Origin: Saccharothrix espanaensis DSM 44229
GTDB taxonomy: Bacteria; Actinomycetota; Actinomycetes; Mycobacteriales; Pseudonocardiaceae
Assembly (NCBI RefSeq): GCF_000328705.1
Contig: NC_019673.1
Coordinates: 3,720,001-3,784,000 of the forward strand
Direction of reading: 5' to 3'
DNA length: 64,000 bases
Shown: in pieces, positions 33,493-41,946 of the stretch
Layout of the letters: the number at the start of each line of letters is the position of its first letter
Numbering within the stretch: the first letter of the stretch is position 1
The notes under the pieces: model-generated
The model's database searches: none
Seen by the model: only the letters and a program-made list of their open reading frames with translations
Told to the model about the DNA's origin: nothing
Program-made: the position numbers and the translations under genes

Positions 33493-33579
33493 ATGCGAAG
33501 GATTTCGATGAAGGCCCGGCCGGTCGTCCGCACGGAGCGCAAGCGCCCGCCGTACCACTGGTGGTGGTACGCCGAGTAA
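33493..33579 (+). CDS. candidate RiPP precursor peptide, 28 aa
   Basis: An ideal ribosome-binding site AAGGAGGTG (about 33477-33485) precedes ATG 33493. The frame encodes 28 residues: a basic leader (MRRISMKARPVVRTER) and a striking C-terminus KRPPYHWWWYAE, with three consecutive Trp flanked by His and Tyr, then TAA. 12 bases after the stop begins a long RNA hairpin, then a SagB-type dehydrogenase. Small size, strong RBS, aromatic-rich tail, hairpin and adjacent modifying enzyme together fit a ribosomally made, post-translationally modified peptide. I do not recognise the family. No YcaO cyclodehydratase, radical SAM or lanthipeptide synthetase is nearby, so oxidation of the Trp/Tyr/His core by the flavoprotein is the simplest guess. 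Confidence 0.65.
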   Translation: MRRISMKARPVVRTERKRPPYHWWWYAE

Positions 33580-33591
33580 CCGTCTGGAGTT

Positions 33592-33632
33592 CCTCGGAGG
33601 CCGGGCCGTGGTAACCGGCCCGACCTCCGAGG
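33592..33632 (+). terminator. intra-operon hairpin/attenuator between peptide and SagB genes
   Basis: Left arm 33592-33608 and right arm 33615-33632 pair over 17 bp with one mismatch, with a six-base loop (tggtaa). Very stable. Placed just after the peptide stop and about 70 bases before the SagB start, as partial terminators often are in RiPP operons to keep precursor mRNA in excess. Confidence 0.8.
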
Positions 33633-33700
33633 CCGACTGTCCCTGTCCTCCCCCGGCAGGCGACGCTCCCGGCGTCCCGGCCCGTCAACCTGGAGTCGTC

Positions 33701-34867
33701 ATGCGGCTGCGTCGCGCGAGTTGCCTGACCTGTTACTGGCACGACGGAGAGTTCGTCGTGCACCCGTATCCCGGCGGCACGCCAACCGCCCTGCACCCGG
33801 CGGCGGCGGAGATCCTGGCAGCCTTCGACACGTGGGTGGAGCCCGCCAAGGCCGCTGAAGGGCTGGACCACCTCCACCCGGACACCGTCGCCGAGGCGGC
33901 GCAGGTCCTGCACGAGGCAGGGGCGCTGGTGGCTGAGGGCACCGCCGAGGCCGACCGCGACGGACAGGTGGCCCACCGTTGGCAGAGCTGGTCGCCCGAG
34001 GCGTCGTTCTTCCACTACGCCACCCAGGACATCGGAACCTCCGACGCCCGGCTCGAAGACGCGGTGCGACCCGCCGGGCAGACTGCTGCCGAGGGCACCG
34101 CCGCGACCGCTGCCGACGGCCCATCGCACGTGTTGTTCACCGAGTACCCCGACGCCGACCGCGTGCTGCTCCCGCGACCTCCCGCCGAGCTGACCCTGCC
34201 CTACGGCCAGGTGCTCTACGCGCGCCGCACACACCGCGACTTCACCGACGACCCGGTGCCCCTGCCCACGCTGGCCCTGCTGCTGTCCACTGTGTTCGGC
34301 CCGGTGGACTACATCGACTCCGGCAAGGGCGCGCTGTTCCGCCGCACCAGCCCGGCCGGCGGCTCGCGCCAGGAACTGGACGCCTACCTGGGCATCCTGA
34401 ACGTCACCGGCCTCGCCCCCGGCATGTACCACTACAACGTCCGCGAACACTCGGTGGAGCTGCTCTCGCCCGGCATGGACCGCGACGAGACCGCGCGCCT
34501 GGGAGCCGACCAGGATTGGTTCGGCAACGTGGCGTTCTTCGTCGTGCTCGCCGCCGTCATCGACCGCATGAGCAGCAAGTACGGCAGCCCCCGCTGCTAC
34601 CGGGTAAGCCTGCTCAACGCGGGCCACCTGGGTCAGACCTTCGCCCTGACCGCGACCGCCCTGGGACTCGGTCCCGCCCAGACCGGCGCGTTCAGTGACA
34701 CACCCCTCGCCGACCGCCTGGGTCTGGACAACATCGGCCACACCCCGCTCTACGTCCTGGCCGCCGGCATCCCCCATCCCGACCCGCAACTGGCCGCACC
34801 CCAAGCGACGCTCGACACCTTCCGCACCCGACCCGCCACCAAGCCACGCCCTGATCCGCAGGCGTAG
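33701..34867 (+). CDS. SagB/ThcOx-type nitroreductase-family dehydrogenase
   Basis: 388 residues. Residues 1-140 form an N-terminal domain opening MRLRRASCLTCYWHDGEFVV; about 165-380 are an FMN nitroreductase domain with RRTHRDFTDDPVPL (FMN contact), MYHYNVREHSVELL, and GHLGQTFALTATALGLG. SagB-type dehydrogenases oxidise peptide heterocycles (azoline to azole) in thiazole/oxazole RiPPs; other members oxidise residues without a cyclodehydratase. ATG 33701 with GGAG at six bases is preferred to GTG 33608, which lies inside the hairpin. Preceded by the 28-residue peptide gene, its probable substrate. Confidence 0.88.
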   Translation: MRLRRASCLTCYWHDGEFVVHPYPGGTPTALHPAAAEILAAFDTWVEPAKAAEGLDHLHPDTVAEAAQVLHEAGALVAEGTAEADRDGQVAHRWQSWSPEASFFHYATQDIGTSDARLEDAVRPAGQTAAEGTAATAADGPSHVLFTEYPDADRVLLPRPPAELTLPYGQVLYARRTHRDFTDDPVPLPTLALLLSTVFGPVDYIDSGKGALFRRTSPAGGSRQELDAYLGILNVTGLAPGMYHYNVREHSVELLSPGMDRDETARLGADQDWFGNVAFFVVLAAVIDRMSSKYGSPRCYRVSLLNAGHLGQTFALTATALGLGPAQTGAFSDTPLADRLGLDNIGHTPLYVLAAGIPHPDPQLAAPQATLDTFRTRPATKPRPDPQA

Positions 34868-35178
34868 CCTCGTAGTGGACCCGACCCGGCCCGGGTTCCC
34901 ACCGTTCGGGTTCGGCCGCCGTGGTGCTCTGGCGGGGCTGGACGAAGCCGTGCACGGTGCGGCGTAAGGCGTCCGCCCGTCGGGACGGTGTCGACCGGCG
35001 GCGGTTGTTGTCCTGCGGTGTAGGCGGTTCGGAACGCAGGCCGGAGCGGCGCGCGAGGCGGCACAGCCCGCCGCGTTCCTCGGTGGACAGGTAGACGCCG
35101 GTCACCGGGTGGGACGGTCGGGGCCGGCAGCGCGGGGGTCCAGTTCGGCGAGCGTCGCCGGCGGCGGGGCCGGGGCGG
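34868..35178. other. region without a supported gene
   Basis: About 310 bases after the SagB stop. Frames on both strands are short or lack start signals. Possibly part of a decayed gene running leftward from the remnant at 35179-35445. Confidence 0.4.
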
Positions 35179-35445
35179 TCACGCTCCGATGGTCAGGCAC
35201 ACGGCGCGCTTGACCTGGCCGCCGTCCTTGGTGACGTCGGCACCGGCCCAGGGCCGACCTCCGGCGCGCCGTCCCGGTGCGGCAGCACGGTGGTCTCCGG
35301 CTGCCCGGCGCGTCCCAGAACCAGCCCTGGCACACCGCCCCGGGTTCGCGATCACGCCGAGGTCCGGCGTGGGTGTGTCGAGCCGGCGCTCGAACTCCTC
35401 CCGGCTCATCGGAATCGTGCCGGCGACCATGAAGCTGTCCGACAC
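35179..35445 (-). pseudogene. degraded small gene, unknown
   Basis: A GTG frame (VSDSFMVAGTIPMSREEFER, then LDTPTPDLGVIANPG) looks like true protein. Beyond that the same frame turns into Arg-rich noise, while the neighbouring frame gives AVCQGWFWDAPG. The original frame recovers protein character at the end (GADVTKDGGQVKRAVCLTIG). This is best read as a gene of about 88 codons with compensating small indels. Function unknown. It may instead be expressed as an altered small protein. Confidence 0.4.
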
Positions 35446-35877
35446 GCCGTCCTCCTCGTCGTGAAGTCGATCAAGGTCGACAACGGGCGCGGCACCGCCG
35501 GCAGGGGGCGGTTCTGCCGGTGGTCCTGCCTGGTCCGCGGTCGCCGCGGCTGGTCCACTGGGGGGTGACCGGACCGCGGCACCGGGGCGTCGACCCCCAC
35601 CGACGCCGTCGAGTGCCGGTCCGGTGAGGTCGCGGTGGGCAGGGCACCGCACCTCCAGGGGGGTGGTCGGCGGACCGAGGAGACGGGTCCGCCGGTCGCC
35701 CCCTCTTCGTCGTGCGCTCGCACGGGTCGGGTGCCGGCGGGTGACCGCGCGGTCACGGATCTGCCGGTCTCCTGCCGGTGGCTCTGCCTGGTTGCGGGCC
35801 CACCGGGAGTGGTCCTCTTGCACCGGGCCCCCGCCGGGGAGCCCGAACGAACCGGTAGCGGCAAAGGGGATCCTGAC
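35446..35877. other. region without a supported gene
   Basis: 430 bases between the remnant and the secreted-protein gene. No frame with both a ribosome-binding site and protein-like composition. It should carry the promoter of the 35878 gene. Confidence 0.4.
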
Positions 35878-36258
35878 GTGCGGTCAGTTCGACAGAAGCT
35901 CGCGTCCGTCGCACTCGCGGTGGTCGCGGTCGGCGTGGTGTCCGCGTCCACCACCGGCACGGCGGGCGCGGCGGCGCGCACCTACGAGCTGGAGTTCTGC
36001 AACTACGGCAGCGACTACTCGGCCTACCTGGACTTCGGCGACTTCACGAGCACCATCCAGGAACCGGGCGGGTGCTGGAGCGCGACCCGGCCCGGGTCGG
36101 CCAAGCAGACCGTGCGGGTCGTCGGCTCGAAGTTCGTCGCCGGCAGCTGGAAGACCTGCCGGTCCAAGGCCCTGACCCTGGACGGCTGGGACACCTACAT
36201 CGAGGCCAAGGGCAAGTTCCCGACCTCCGGGTGCACCATCCCGGTGACCATCGACTGA
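35878..36258 (+). CDS. small secreted protein with four cysteines
   Basis: 126 residues. The signal peptide spans residues 1 to about 33 (RQKLASVALAVVAVGVVSAS then TTGTAGAAA, with an AxA cleavage site). The mature part begins RTYELEFCNYGSDYSAYL and has four Cys (EFC, GGCW, KTCR, SGCT), enough for two disulfides; it is beta-rich and about 90 residues. Start GTG 35878 has AAAGGGGA upstream. I do not recognise the family; a small extracellular inhibitor, lectin or toxin-like protein would fit its size. It is followed by a very strong terminator, so it is a monocistronic, probably well-expressed gene. Confidence 0.78.
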   Translation: MRSVRQKLASVALAVVAVGVVSASTTGTAGAAARTYELEFCNYGSDYSAYLDFGDFTSTIQEPGGCWSATRPGSAKQTVRVVGSKFVAGSWKTCRSKALTLDGWDTYIEAKGKFPTSGCTIPVTID

Positions 36259-36275
36259 CGCTGCGCGCACGCGGA

Positions 36276-36323
36276 CCACGAGGAAGGACCGGCAGAACCA
36301 CTTCTGCCGGTTCTTCCGCGTGG
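36276..36323 (+). terminator. strong terminator after the secreted-protein gene
   Basis: Core stem CCGGCAGAA/TTCTGCCGG (36289-36310) with a four-base loop, extended outward by GGAAGGA/TTCTTCC and CCAC/GTGG with two small mismatches. Confidence 0.88.
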
Positions 36324-36381
36324 CCACCGCCGTCCCGGGTGGGTGCACTGGTCGGATCCGCGACGCCGGGAGGCCACTGCG

Positions 36382-36942
36382 ATGTCCACCACTGCGATGT
36401 CCCAGAACACGGACGACGGCACGCGAGCGGACGGCGACTTCGTGGCGGCGGTCTACGACCAGCACGCCGCGTCGCTGCTGCGCTACGTGCGCGGCCTGCT
36501 GCCGAACGACCCGCACCGCGCCGAGGACGTGGTGCAGGAGTGCGTGCTGCGGGCCTGGCGCAACGAGGCCGCGCTCGCCGCGCAGCGCAACTCGGTCCGG
36601 CCGTGGCTGTTCCGGGTGGCCCGCAACCTGGTCATCGACTGGGCCCGGCGCGACCGGGTCCGGCCGCTGGAGTACGGCGACGACGGCTTCGACCTGCTGC
36701 CCGGCAGCGCCGACTTCGCCGACCAGGTGCTCCGGCGCTGCGTGGTGGACCAGGTGCTGGCCCGGCTCACCCCGACCCACCACCAGGCCCTGCGGCAGGT
36801 CTACCACCTGGACCGGACCCGGCAGCGGGCCGCCGCCGCGCTGGGGGTGCCGGTCGGCACGGTGAAATCGCGCGTGCACCACGCGACCATCGCGGCGACC
36901 GAGGCGCTGGCCGGGTACGGGGTCACCACTGCGGACTGGTGA
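36382..36942 (+). CDS. ECF-subfamily RNA polymerase sigma factor
   Basis: 186 residues: sigma-2 region AVYDQHAASLLRYVRGLL, AEDVVQECVLRAWRN and VRPWLFRVARNLVIDWAR, then sigma-4 HTH with LGVPVGTVKSRVHHA. Start ATG 36382 with GGGAGG upstream. No anti-sigma gene follows; the next gene is convergent. It could direct the adjacent secreted-protein gene or remote genes. Confidence 0.93.
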   Translation: MSTTAMSQNTDDGTRADGDFVAAVYDQHAASLLRYVRGLLPNDPHRAEDVVQECVLRAWRNEAALAAQRNSVRPWLFRVARNLVIDWARRDRVRPLEYGDDGFDLLPGSADFADQVLRRCVVDQVLARLTPTHHQALRQVYHLDRTRQRAAAALGVPVGTVKSRVHHATIAATEALAGYGVTTADW

Positions 36943-36954
36943 CCCCGGCCGCGC

Positions 36955-39111
36955 TCACCCGCCGGCGGCCACCTCGCCGGGAGGCTCGTCGGTGAGCACG
37001 GCCCGCAGCAGGAGCGCCGAGTCGGCGTCGCCGCCGCGCTCGTAGGCCGCCGCCGCGTGCTCGCGGAACCGTTGCGCCCACAGCTTCCCGCCCGCGTCGG
37101 CCAGTTCGTCCAGCGCCCGCAGCAGGCTCGCCGGACGTGGCCACAGCCCCTCGCGCAGCACGGCGTCGACCTCCTCCAAGCGGTGCTGGGCGTCGTCGCG
37201 GCGGGCCAGCCGCAGCAGCGCGGAGGCGATCCGCAGCCCGGCCCGCGCGGCCTCGAAGGGCATCCCGGCGGCCTGGAACAGCCGCTCGGACTCGCGGAAC
37301 GCGCCGCACGCCTCCCGCCACCGGCCGAGTGCGGCCAGGCTGTTGCCCCAGCGCGCGGCGGCGGTCGCCAGCGCCGGTGTGTCGCACCCCAGGTCGCCGC
37401 GCAGCCACGCCACCGCGCGGTGGTGCACGTCGACGGCCTCGGTGTGCCGGCCGACCGCGTCGAGCAGCCGGCCGCGCAGCGAGCGGGCCAGGTGCCGCCG
37501 GCCGTCGTCCTCGTCGGCGGCCAGCAGCGGGAGGGCGGTGTCGACGCACGACAGCGCGCGGCCGGGCCGCCCGGCCAGGTGCTCGGCGACGCCCCGGTGC
37601 AGCAGCGCCAGGGCTTCCTCGTCCCGCGCGCCGATCGCCGAGGCGACCTGGCGCGCCTGGTCGTGCAGTTCGACCGCGGTGTCGATCCGGCCTTCCAGCA
37701 CGCACGCCCGACCCATCCGGTCCAGGTGGGCGGCCTCCGCCCGCCGGTCGCCGGCCATCCGCGCGGCGTGGACGCCGAGCGCGAACACCGTGGTCCACGC
37801 GCGGTGGGCGGGGTCCTGCCGGTCCACCGCGGCCGACACCTCGGCGCACAGCCCGAGGTCGATGCCGGCCCGCAGCACGCGGGGGCGCTGCCCGTCCGGG
37901 GTGGCCAGCAGCGACCGCACCACGCGCACCTCGTACGGCCGGGTGGCGGTCTGGTCCTCCTCGACGTCCAGCCTGGTCCGCGCGAACACCCGGACCACCT
38001 CGTGCAGCCGCCGGTCCGGGTCCAGGAAACCGGCCTCGACCAGGTCGTCCAGCGCGCCCTCGGCGGCGTCCGGGGACAGCCCGGTCGCCTCGGCCGCGGT
38101 CTCGCCGGTCACCTCGGCGACCGGCGAGAGCGCGAGCCGGCGCAGGGTGAGCGCGGCCTCGCCGTCGAGCCGGTGGTAGGCCAGCGTGAGCGGGGCCTGC
38201 CGGCCGCGGTCCCGGTCGAGCTTGCGGGCGGCGTCGCCGAGCGTCCAGCGGGGGCTGCGGGCCAGGCACAGGCCGATCACCCGCAGCGCGACGGGCAGCC
38301 CGCCGCACGCCCGCACGATCCGCTGCGCCGCCACCGGCTCCGCCTCGACCCGGCGCGCGCCGACGATCGCGGCGAACAGGGTGCTCGCCGCGCGTTCCTC
38401 CAGCGGTTCGACGGCGATGCCGGACTCCGCCGGCTCCTGCCCGGTGGTCACCAGCACGGCCGACCCGGGGCCGTGCACCAGCAGCGGCCGGACCTGCTCC
38501 TCGTCGGCCGCGTCCTCGAACACCAGCAGCACCCTGCGGTCGTGCAGCAGCAGCCGGCACAGCCGGGCCGATTCGGCGGTGCCGCAGGGCCTGCCCCGGG
38601 GCGGCGCGCCGAGCGCGTCCAGCACCGCGTCGAACACCACGGCCGGCGGCACCGGGTCGGCCTGGGACCCGCACAGGTCCACGACCACCCGGCCGTCCGG
38701 GAAGCGGTCGCGCCACAGCCGGGCGGCGTGCCGGGCCAGGGCGGACTTCCCGACGCCGCGCGGGCCGTGCAGCACGACCACCGCGCCGCCGGTGAGCAGC
38801 GCGCCCAGCCGGGCCGAGTCGCGCTCGCGGCCCACCAGACCGTCGTCCGGGGCGGCCTGCCGGTCGCGGGCGGCCACCCGGCCGGTCCGCCGGGGCCGGG
38901 CGCTGCGCCGGAACCGGTCGAGGGGTTCGCCGTGCAGGGCCAGCGCACCGGCCAGCGCGTCGACCGTGCGCTGCTGGGGGCGTACCGCGTGCGCGCGCTC
39001 GATGTCGCTGATCGCGCGCAGGCTGACCCCGGACACGGCGGCCAGTTCGGACTGCGTCAACCCGGCCCTGGCCCGGTGCTGGCGCAGCAGTTCGGCGAGT
39101 CTCCCGGACAT
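36955..39111 (-). CDS. XRE HTH / NB-ARC (STAND) ATPase / TPR regulator
   Basis: 718 residues. HTH at 10-45 (GLTQSELAAVSGVSLRAISD), P-loop HGPRGVGKSA (Lys122), an NB-ARC-type NTPase core to about residue 330 with the CGGLPVALRVIG motif, and C-terminal TPR-like repeats (about 430-700). Such AfsR-like STAND proteins are signal-gated transcription activators. Divergent from alr-ddl with a 20-bp palindrome in the gap, so D-Ala/D-Ala-D-Ala supply or response to cell-wall antibiotics may be its target (inference). Confidence 0.9.
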   Translation of the reverse strand: MSGRLAELLRQHRARAGLTQSELAAVSGVSLRAISDIERAHAVRPQQRTVDALAGALALHGEPLDRFRRSARPRRTGRVAARDRQAAPDDGLVGRERDSARLGALLTGGAVVVLHGPRGVGKSALARHAARLWRDRFPDGRVVVDLCGSQADPVPPAVVFDAVLDALGAPPRGRPCGTAESARLCRLLLHDRRVLLVFEDAADEEQVRPLLVHGPGSAVLVTTGQEPAESGIAVEPLEERAASTLFAAIVGARRVEAEPVAAQRIVRACGGLPVALRVIGLCLARSPRWTLGDAARKLDRDRGRQAPLTLAYHRLDGEAALTLRRLALSPVAEVTGETAAEATGLSPDAAEGALDDLVEAGFLDPDRRLHEVVRVFARTRLDVEEDQTATRPYEVRVVRSLLATPDGQRPRVLRAGIDLGLCAEVSAAVDRQDPAHRAWTTVFALGVHAARMAGDRRAEAAHLDRMGRACVLEGRIDTAVELHDQARQVASAIGARDEEALALLHRGVAEHLAGRPGRALSCVDTALPLLAADEDDGRRHLARSLRGRLLDAVGRHTEAVDVHHRAVAWLRGDLGCDTPALATAAARWGNSLAALGRWREACGAFRESERLFQAAGMPFEAARAGLRIASALLRLARRDDAQHRLEEVDAVLREGLWPRPASLLRALDELADAGGKLWAQRFREHAAAAYERGGDADSALLLRAVLTDEPPGEVAAGG

Positions 39112-39216
39112 GGCTGCTGGTCCCCCCTTGCTCCCCGGCTCCCGTTCACCCCCGACAACGCACCGGGTCGGTCCGCCGGTTCATCGGGCTGAACGACCTT
39201 CACGTCGCTCGGCGCG

Positions 39217-39236
39217 CTGTCACCGGCCCGTGACAG
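39217..39236. promoter_or_regulatory. palindrome between STAND regulator and alr
   Basis: CTGTCACCGGCCCGTGACAG: perfect 7-bp arms, six-base centre, in the 194-base divergent gap. A good candidate operator for the XRE-type DNA-binding domain encoded alongside. Confidence 0.65.
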
Positions 39237-39305
39237 TCCGCGGACGAACCGCGCACATCCCGGCGGCAGCCTGGGCGGGGTCGCCCGACCGTCGAGAGGA
39301 CCGCA

Positions 39306-40475
39306 GTGCCGAGAGTCGTGCAGTACCGAACCGCGCCGCCCGACGTGCTGCCGGCGGCGGTGACCGCCGAGGCGTGCGTCGACCTCGACGCCATCGCGGG
39401 CAACGTCCGCCTGGTCGCCGGGCTCACCGACGCGCTGGTCATGGCCGTGGTCAAGGCCGACGGGTTCGGCCACGGCGGCGTGCGCACCGCCCGGACCGCG
39501 CTGGCCAACGGGGCGAGCTGGCTGGGCGTGACCTCCTGCGCGGAGGGGTTGGAGCTGCGCGACGCCGGCCTGACCGCGCCGGTCCTGTGCTGGCTGACCT
39601 CCGCCGGCCAGGACTTCCGCGCCGCGATCACCGCCGAGGTCGACATCTCGGTGTCCTCGGTGGCGCACCTGCGTTCCGTCGCGCAGGACGCGGCCCGGCT
39701 CTCGCGCTGCGCGGCGGTCCACCTCAAGGCCGACACCGGCCTGTCCCGCAACGGCGCCCGCCCCGAGGACTGGGCCGAGCTGGTCGCCGCCGCCCGGGAC
39801 GCCGAACGCCGGGGCGCGGTGCGGGTCCGGGGGATCTGGTCGCACCTGGCGCACGCCGACCGGTGGGCGCACCCCGGCGTCGGCGAGCAGGTCGGGCTGT
39901 TCGACGAACTGGTCCACCGGGCCCGCGCCTGGGGGCTGGACCCGGAGCTGCTGCACGTGGCGAACTCGGCGGCGGCGCTCGGCCACCCCGGCACCCACTA
40001 CGACCTGGTCCGCGCGGGCGCGGCGGTCTACGGCGTCGAACCCGTCGCCGGGCGGGCGTTCGGGCTGCGGCCCGCCCTGACCCTGCGCGCCCGCCTGATC
40101 GGCACGAAGCGGGTGCCGGCGGGGACCGGCGTGTCGTACGGGCACCGGTACACCACCCCGGGCGAGAGCACGCTCGGCCTGGTGCCGCTGGGGTTCGCCG
40201 ACGGCGTTCCCCGGGCGGCCGGCGACCGCGCCGAGGTGTGGGTGGCGGGGGAGCGGCGGCCGGTGGCCGGGGTGATCAGCATGGACCAGTTCGTGGTCGA
40301 CCTGGGCGACGGCCCGGCTGCCGTCGGGGACGAGGTGGTGCTGTTCGGGCCCGGCGACCGGGGCGAACCCACCGTCGCGGACTGGGCGCGGTGGGCCGGG
40401 ACGAACCCGCACGAGGTGCTGACCAGGATCGGCGGCCGGGTGCCGCGCCGGCACGTCGGGGGCGACCGTGGCTGA
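39306..40475 (+). CDS. alr: alanine racemase
   Basis: 389 residues. PLP lysine Lys50 in VVKADGFGHG and the catalytic Tyr in GVSYGHRYTT are both present. Interconverts L- and D-alanine for peptidoglycan. GTG 39306 with GAGAGGA upstream. Immediately followed (8-base overlap) by a D-Ala-D-Ala ligase. The pairing with a STAND regulator rather than with housekeeping genes suggests a dedicated second set, as found for self-resistance to D-Ala analogues such as D-cycloserine. Whether another copy exists cannot be seen here. Confidence 0.93.
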   Translation: MPRVVQYRTAPPDVLPAAVTAEACVDLDAIAGNVRLVAGLTDALVMAVVKADGFGHGGVRTARTALANGASWLGVTSCAEGLELRDAGLTAPVLCWLTSAGQDFRAAITAEVDISVSSVAHLRSVAQDAARLSRCAAVHLKADTGLSRNGARPEDWAELVAAARDAERRGAVRVRGIWSHLAHADRWAHPGVGEQVGLFDELVHRARAWGLDPELLHVANSAAALGHPGTHYDLVRAGAAVYGVEPVAGRAFGLRPALTLRARLIGTKRVPAGTGVSYGHRYTTPGESTLGLVPLGFADGVPRAAGDRAEVWVAGERRPVAGVISMDQFVVDLGDGPAAVGDEVVLFGPGDRGEPTVADWARWAGTNPHEVLTRIGGRVPRRHVGGDRG

Positions 40476-41439
40476 GCTGACGGTCGCCGTCCTGTTCGGC
40501 GGGCGCAACGGCGAGCACGAGGTGTCCTGCCGGTCGGCGGAGGGCGTGCTGTCCGCCCTCGACCCGGCGCGCTACGACGTCGTGCCGGTTCGGATCTCGC
40601 GCGAGGGGCGCTGGCACGTCGACGGCGGCGACGGCACCGGAGTCTTCGCCGCGCTGGAGGCGTTGACCGCCGCCGACGTGGTGTTCCCGTTGCTGCACGG
40701 GCCCTTCGGCGAGGACGGGACGGTGCAGGCGGCCCTGGAGTCGCACGGCATCCGGTACGTCGGCAGCGGAGTGCTCGCCAGTGCCGTCGGGATGGACAAG
40801 GACTTCACGAAGAGGTTGTTGGCCGCGAACGGGATCGCGGTGGCCGATTCGGTGGTTCTGCGCGAGCCCGCGCGCACGGTCACCGGAGCCGAGCGGGAAG
40901 CCTTGGGGCTGCCCGTGTTCGTCAAGCCCGCACGGGCCGGTTCCAGCGTTGGTCTGTCTAAAGTGGACGACTGGGGCCGGTTGGCCGAGGCGGTCGGGAC
41001 GGCACGGGCAGTGGACCGCAAGGTGCTGGTGGAACGCGCGGTGCCGGGCCGGGAGATCGACCTGGGTGTGCTGGAACACCCGGACGGGAGCCTGGCGGTG
41101 AGCCCGGCGCTGGAGATCGGTGTGCCCGACCGCGGCGTGTTCGACTACCAGGCGAAGTACGGCGACGCCGGCACCGTCTTCACCGTCCCGGCGGTGCTGC
41201 CGGAACCGCTGGCGGGCCGGCTGCGCGAGCTGTCCGTGCTGGCCTTCCGCGCGCTCGGCTGCCGGGGCCTGCTCCGGGTGGACTTCCTGCTCGACCACGA
41301 CGGCGAGCCGGTCGTCAACGAGGTCAACACCATGCCCGGGTTCACCGGCGCGTCCCAGTACCCGAGGATGTGGCGCGCCGCCGGGATCGACTACCGCCGC
41401 CTGCTCGACGTCCTGATCGAGACGGCTCTGCGACGCTGA
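40468..41439 (+). CDS. ddl: D-alanine--D-alanine ligase
   Basis: 323 residues, ATP-grasp. Motifs: VLFGGRNGEHEVS, LLHGPFGEDGTVQ, FVKPARAGSSVG, VNEVNTMPGFT. The omega-loop region reads FDYQAKY with the Tyr that marks D-Ala-D-Ala specificity; vancomycin-type D-Ala-D-Lac ligases lack it. Overlaps alr by eight bases. Second enzyme of the unit. Confidence 0.93.
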   Translation: MAELTVAVLFGGRNGEHEVSCRSAEGVLSALDPARYDVVPVRISREGRWHVDGGDGTGVFAALEALTAADVVFPLLHGPFGEDGTVQAALESHGIRYVGSGVLASAVGMDKDFTKRLLAANGIAVADSVVLREPARTVTGAEREALGLPVFVKPARAGSSVGLSKVDDWGRLAEAVGTARAVDRKVLVERAVPGREIDLGVLEHPDGSLAVSPALEIGVPDRGVFDYQAKYGDAGTVFTVPAVLPEPLAGRLRELSVLAFRALGCRGLLRVDFLLDHDGEPVVNEVNTMPGFTGASQYPRMWRAAGIDYRRLLDVLIETALRR

Positions 41440-41440
41440 C

Positions 41441-41496
41441 CCGGCTCGTCCGCCCGGTTCCGGCTCGTCGGCCCGGTTCTGGCTCGTCGGCCCGGC
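41441..41496. repeat. 19-bp tandem repeat after ddl
   Basis: Three units of a CCGGCTCGTCGGCCCGGTT-like element (41441-41459, 41460-41478, 41479-41496), just after the ddl stop. Function unknown; it separates the alr-ddl unit from the EACC1 operon. Confidence 0.8.
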
Positions 41497-41574
41497 GGCG
41501 GTGCCCGGCAGGCGGCGTAACGGGACGCCTCGCACCTGGTATACCCAAGGGACCGACGAGGAAAGGTTCCCGAG

Positions 41575-41946
41575 ATGACCCCTGCCGTGGTGCGGATCGT
41601 GGACGACGCGCTGACCCCGCTGGAGCTGGACGACGCCGTGCAGGACCTGATCGAGGACCTGCGGGAGTCCGGCGTCGACGGCGAGCGGCCGGTCGCCGGG
41701 CCCGCCCCGGACGGCACCCGCGCCGCCGAGCTGGTCGAGGTGGGCCTGGTCGTCGTGCAGGGGATCGTCGAGTCCGGCCTGGTGCGCGTGCTGGCCGACC
41801 GGGTGCGGACGTGGTTCGGCCGCAGCGGGGTCAACGAGGTCGAGGTCACGATCGGCGAGCACCGCCTGGCGCTGACCAACGCCACCGCCGAGCAGCAGGA
41901 CGAGCTGGTCCGCCACTTCATCGACCGGACGGGCGGCGGACGCTGA
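41575..41946 (+). CDS. EACC1-like effector-associated constant component
   Basis: 123 residues. An alpha/beta small protein with a central hydrophobic helix (VEVGLVVVQGIVESGLVRVL) and the C-terminal signature VEVTIGEHRLALTNATAEQQ, which matches the EACC1 family described computationally as a constant component of actinobacterial conflict systems whose partner effector varies (caspases, trypsins and others). Strong GAGGAAAGG ribosome-binding site; a TATACC box lies about 30 bases upstream. Overlaps the caspase-Hsp70 gene by four bases. Role proposed for the family: linking or regulating the effector. Confidence 0.78.
   Translation: MTPAVVRIVDDALTPLELDDAVQDLIEDLRESGVDGERPVAGPAPDGTRAAELVEVGLVVVQGIVESGLVRVLADRVRTWFGRSGVNEVEVTIGEHRLALTNATAEQQDELVRHFIDRTGGGR

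Noticed and set aside
33608-33700. Upstream GTG start for the SagB protein
   Set aside because: It lies inside the stable hairpin and adds a Cys/Pro-rich stretch not typical of SagB; ATG 33701 has GGAG at the right distance and the family start.
40468-41439. Vancomycin-type D-Ala-D-Lac ligase
   Set aside because: The omega-loop FDYQAKY retains the Tyr characteristic of D-Ala-D-Ala ligases.
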